7,142 nucleotides of DNA, taken from NCBI GenBank assembly GCA_037443885.1, contig JBBINN010000158.1, positions 1-7,142 of the forward strand, written 5' to 3'. The notes under the pieces are model-generated. The model did no database searches, was not told the DNA's origin, and saw nothing but the letters and a program-made list of their open reading frames with translations. The stretch's first letter is position 1. Each line of letters opens with the position of its first letter. This stretch comes from SG8-30 sp037443885. Its GTDB lineage: Bacteria > Pseudomonadota > Gammaproteobacteria > Steroidobacterales > Steroidobacteraceae. The position numbers and the translations under genes are program-made. Shown here one piece after another: positions 4,718 through 7,142 of this stretch.

Positions 4718-7048
4718 ATGAGCACCCCTGACGTCCGCGTCCGCCTATCCGCCGAGGGCATCCGCGAGGTGCAGCAGGCGCTTTCGGCGACCCAGCGCCA
4801 GGCGGATCGGGTCAACGCCACCAGCAAGCGGGGTTTCGAGGACTTACGCGGTGCGATCCGCAGCCTCGGGGCCGTGGCAGCCGTTGGCGGTCTGGCGGCC
4901 TTCGCACGGTCGGCCCTCAACGCCGCGGATGCAGCCGGGAAAACCGCCGCGGCCGTAGGCGCGACGGTCGAGGAGTACTCGGCGCTGGCGTTCGCCAGCG
5001 AGACCGCCGACGTGAGCGCCGAGCAGCTGCGCACCGGGCTCGTGTTCCTGGTCCGCTCGCTGGGCGAGCTCGAGCGCGGCACGGAGCGCCAGACGCAGGC
5101 CTTCGCGCGGCTTGGGCTCTCGGCCCGTGACTTCGCTGGCCGCACTACCGGCGAAGCGTTCGACATCGTGGCCCGGAAGCTGGGGGCGCTCGAGAACAGC
5201 ACTCAGCGGACCCGGCTGGCGGTCGACCTGTTCGGCGAGTCCGGCGCGCGCCTGCTGCCGCTGCTGCAGGACGTGGCCGACCAGGGCCTGGACGGGGTTG
5301 CCGAGGCGGCGCGCCGGGCCGGCGTCCTGATCGACAGCGACCTGGCCAACGCCGCAGCGGCGGCGAACGACTCCTTCGTGCGGATCCGGCAGTCGGCCAG
5401 AGGTGTCGCGACCGCGTTCCTGTCAGGCCTCGCACCCTCGATCGCCGCCGCCATGGAGGAGGTGTCGAACTCGATCCAGACGGACGGCGTCGAGTCGCTG
5501 CAGCGGTACGGCCAGGAGACCGGCCGCATCCTGCGGACCGTCGTCGCCGTGTTCCGGCTGTTCGGGACAGCCGTGGGCGGCGTGATCCGCGGACTCGGCG
5601 ACCAGATCGGCGGCTTCGCGGCCCTTGTTTCCGCGGGCCTCAGCGGGCGATTCACAGAGGCCGCGAGCATCTGGCGTGACCTGGGTGAGCGCGGCCGGGC
5701 CGACTTCGACAAGTTCAAGGCCGACTTTTCGGCCGGCCTGAGCGAGGTCATCGCCGAGGCCAACCGCGAGGCTCCGCCGGTGACTGTTCGTGCGAGGCCC
5801 GAGGCCGATCCTCAGCCCCCGCCGACCGAGGAGTCGCGGGCCTCGAAGGCCGCCCGCGAAGGTGACGCCGAGCGGCTGCGCCGGGAGGCGGAGCGCGCCG
5901 CCCAGGAGCAGCAGAGGCGGGAGGAGGCGGCCGCCCAGGCCCGGTTCATCACCGAGCAGCAGTTCCTCGAGCTGACCGGCCAGGGCCGGGAGGCGGCGCT
6001 GCGGGCGCTGGACGCCGAGCTCGCCAAGCGGCGCGAGACGCTCCAGCTCGCTGGCCAGCTCACGCAGGCCGATCTCGACCGGTTCGAGCAGATCCGGGAG
6101 CGCACGGCCACGGCCCTCGACTTTAACGAGCAGGCGGCCGGCATCCGGCGCACGCTCGAGGACCTGGCGCTCGCCCGCCAGCGGATCGAGCAGGACGTCG
6201 AGCTCGGGATCACGACGCAACGGGAAGGGCAGCGGCAGATCGCCGAGCTCGAGGCGGCCCGCCTGCCGGTGCTCGAGCAGATCGTGGCGCAGCTGCGTGC
6301 CGCTGCGGCCGCCTCCGGCGATCCGGCGCTGATCGCGGAGGCCGAGCGCCTGGCGCTGCAGTACGGGCAGGTGGCTGTCTCGGTCGCCAAGGCCGGGGAC
6401 GCCATGGCGCAGTTCCGCGAGGACGCCGAGCAGGCAGTCACCGCCGACCTGACCAGCTGGCTCACCGACGGGATCAGAGAAGCGAAGAACTTCGAAGAGG
6501 CGGTCAAGAGCCTCGCCGATTCGATCATCGAGTCCCTGGCGCGCATCGCGGCGGAGGCGGTCGCCAAGGACATCGCCGGGGCGATCTTCGGCGGCGGTGC
6601 TGGCAGCGGCGGCATCCTCGGGTCGCTGGGGCAGTTCCTGGGCCTCGGCGGCGTCCGGGCCGCCACCGGCGGCCTGATTGCCGGCCGGCGGCTGATGGCC
6701 GACGGCGGCAAGGTCACCGGGCCCGGCGGGCCGACCTCGGACGTCATCCCGGCGTGGCTGTCGAACGGCGAGTTCGTCGTGCGCCAGGCCGCTGTCGCGC
6801 AGCCCGGCATGCTCGACCTGCTGCGGCGGATCAACTCGATGCAGCTGAAGCCGGTGCGCTACGCCGCCGGCGGCTTCGTCGGCAGCTCGGGTGAACGGTC
6901 GATCAGGACCGCGGCGGTCGGCGGCATGACGGTGCACAACCACTTCCAGGTCAACGCGCCTGATGGGCGCATCTCGCGGGCGACGGAGGAGCAGATCGCG
7001 GCGGCGGCGGCCCGCGGCCTCGCGCGCGCCGCACGGCGGAACGGCTGA
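4718..7048 (+). CDS. Tail tape measure protein
   Basis: At 776 residues this is the longest complete gene in the window. It sits directly after the chaperone pair (7 bases from the GT stop), as tape measure genes do. Residues 1-45 are helical. A small-residue hydrophobic stretch (SLGAVAAVGGLAAFA, 49-63) follows, then a typical tape-measure segment (FARLGLSARDF at 129-139, LFGESGARLLPLLQD at 171-185). A second hydrophobic region spans 274-308. Residues 352-372 are a Pro-rich hinge, and 373-550 are long Glu/Arg/Gln/Ala helices, probably coiled coil. The C-terminal domain has GGPTSDVIPAWLSNGEFVV (670-688), a motif shared with lambda gpH-type proteins, and a basic end (AAAAARGLARAARRNG). The protein fixes tail length and probably enters the host membrane during DNA entry. 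By the usual 0.15 nm per residue, a tail near 115 nm is expected. No clear Shine-Dalgarno precedes the ATG, suggesting coupled translation. Confidence 0.93.
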   Translation: MSTPDVRVRLSAEGIREVQQALSATQRQADRVNATSKRGFEDLRGAIRSLGAVAAVGGLAAFARSALNAADAAGKTAAAVGATVEEYSALAFASETADVSAEQLRTGLVFLVRSLGELERGTERQTQAFARLGLSARDFAGRTTGEAFDIVARKLGALENSTQRTRLAVDLFGESGARLLPLLQDVADQGLDGVAEAARRAGVLIDSDLANAAAAANDSFVRIRQSARGVATAFLSGLAPSIAAAMEEVSNSIQTDGVESLQRYGQETGRILRTVVAVFRLFGTAVGGVIRGLGDQIGGFAALVSAGLSGRFTEAASIWRDLGERGRADFDKFKADFSAGLSEVIAEANREAPPVTVRARPEADPQPPPTEESRASKAAREGDAERLRREAERAAQEQQRREEAAAQARFITEQQFLELTGQGREAALRALDAELAKRRETLQLAGQLTQADLDRFEQIRERTATALDFNEQAAGIRRTLEDLALARQRIEQDVELGITTQREGQRQIAELEAARLPVLEQIVAQLRAAAAASGDPALIAEAERLALQYGQVAVSVAKAGDAMAQFREDAEQAVTADLTSWLTDGIREAKNFEEAVKSLADSIIESLARIAAEAVAKDIAGAIFGGGAGSGGILGSLGQFLGLGGVRAATGGLIAGRRLMADGGKVTGPGGPTSDVIPAWLSNGEFVVRQAAVAQPGMLDLLRRINSMQLKPVRYAAGGFVGSSGERSIRTAAVGGMTVHNHFQVNAPDGRISRATEEQIAAAAARGLARAARRNG

Positions 7049-7142
7049 TGAGCTTCCTCGAGACCCCGCGATTCCCGCTACCGCCGGCGCTCGGCGTTCG
7101 TGTCATCCCGCGCTACTCGACCACCAAGACCGCGCGCGCGAG
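7048..7142 (+). CDS. DUF2460-like distal tail protein (3' end outside window)
   Basis: The ATG at 7048 overlaps the tape measure stop (TGATG), and a GGCGGA stretch (7035-7040) lies 7 bases upstream. Only 31 codons are inside the window: MSFLETPRFPLPPALG followed by IPRYSTT. A start of the form 'sFlE.prFP' followed by a short Tyr-Ser-Thr segment is typical of DUF2460 proteins, which follow the tape measure gene in many siphophages and gene transfer agents and are thought to belong to the distal tail or baseplate. With so little sequence, another distal tail family remains possible. Confidence 0.55.
   Translation, partial: MSFLETPRFPLPPALGVRVIPRYSTTKTARA

Noticed and set aside
5423..6943. A 506-residue open frame on the minus strand, and another of 340 residues at 5812-6834
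   Set aside because: Both lie opposite the tape measure gene. Long antisense frames are expected in very GC-rich coding DNA. Their products are Arg/Ala/Gly/Pro-rich without recognisable motifs, and the + strand gene is clearly real.
1..7142. CRISPR arrays, insertion sequences, tRNAs, att sites, toxin-antitoxin or defence genes
   Set aside because: I looked for regular repeats, inverted terminal repeats, cloverleaf patterns and known motifs on both strands and saw none; the window is fully accounted for by virion genes.

Overview
The window is a contiguous piece of the late structural (head-to-tail) gene cluster of a long-tailed double-stranded DNA phage or prophage. Every gene is on the + strand, the genes are almost back to back, and the order is the familiar one: head protease/capsid, head decoration, head-tail connector, tail terminator, tail tube, tail assembly chaperone pair, tape measure, distal tail. 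No sheath gene lies between terminator and tube, so a non-contractile (siphovirus-type) tail is most likely. The DNA is very GC-rich (by eye about 70%), with strong G/C preference at third codon positions, which suggests a high-GC bacterial host. The protein styles (ClpP-type protease fused to capsid, DUF2190-type decoration protein, lambda FII-like connector, DUF2460-like protein after the tape measure) are common in phages of Pseudomonadota, but the host is an inference. There is no integrase, attachment site, tRNA or host gene here, so free phage and prophage cannot be told apart.

Layout: 1-1884 is the 3' part of a protease-scaffold-capsid fusion gene, open at the left edge. A strong in-frame internal start at 523 probably makes scaffold+capsid without protease. 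1885-1957 is an intergenic stretch with a hairpin. 1958-2320 is the decoration protein. 2331-2651 is the FII-like connector. 2644-3078 is the probable tail terminator, overlapping the previous gene by 8 bases. 3079-3140 is a second intergenic stretch with a hairpin. 3141-4061 is the tail tube protein. 4061-4498, extended by a -1 frameshift to 4710, is the tail assembly chaperone pair (G and GT type). 4718-7048 is the tape measure protein. 7048 to the right edge is the start of a DUF2460-like distal tail protein. There is no gene-free stretch over 300 bases.

How they work together: the protease/scaffold/capsid products build and mature the prohead, and the decoration protein coats the expanded shell. 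The connector and terminator join the head to the tail tube. The chaperones coat the tape measure protein while tube subunits polymerise around it. The next gene starts the distal tail tip.

The overall plan is ordinary. The most interesting points are regulatory. The three probable high-copy virion proteins (capsid via its internal start, decoration, tube) are the ones with a canonical Shine-Dalgarno and an RNA hairpin just upstream, while the low-copy proteins use overlapping or tightly coupled starts with weak ribosome sites. The chaperone carries a correctly phased T_TTT_TTT slippery heptamer. The tube protein appears to carry an inserted module. I see no defence system, CRISPR array, mobile element or unknown gene cassette.
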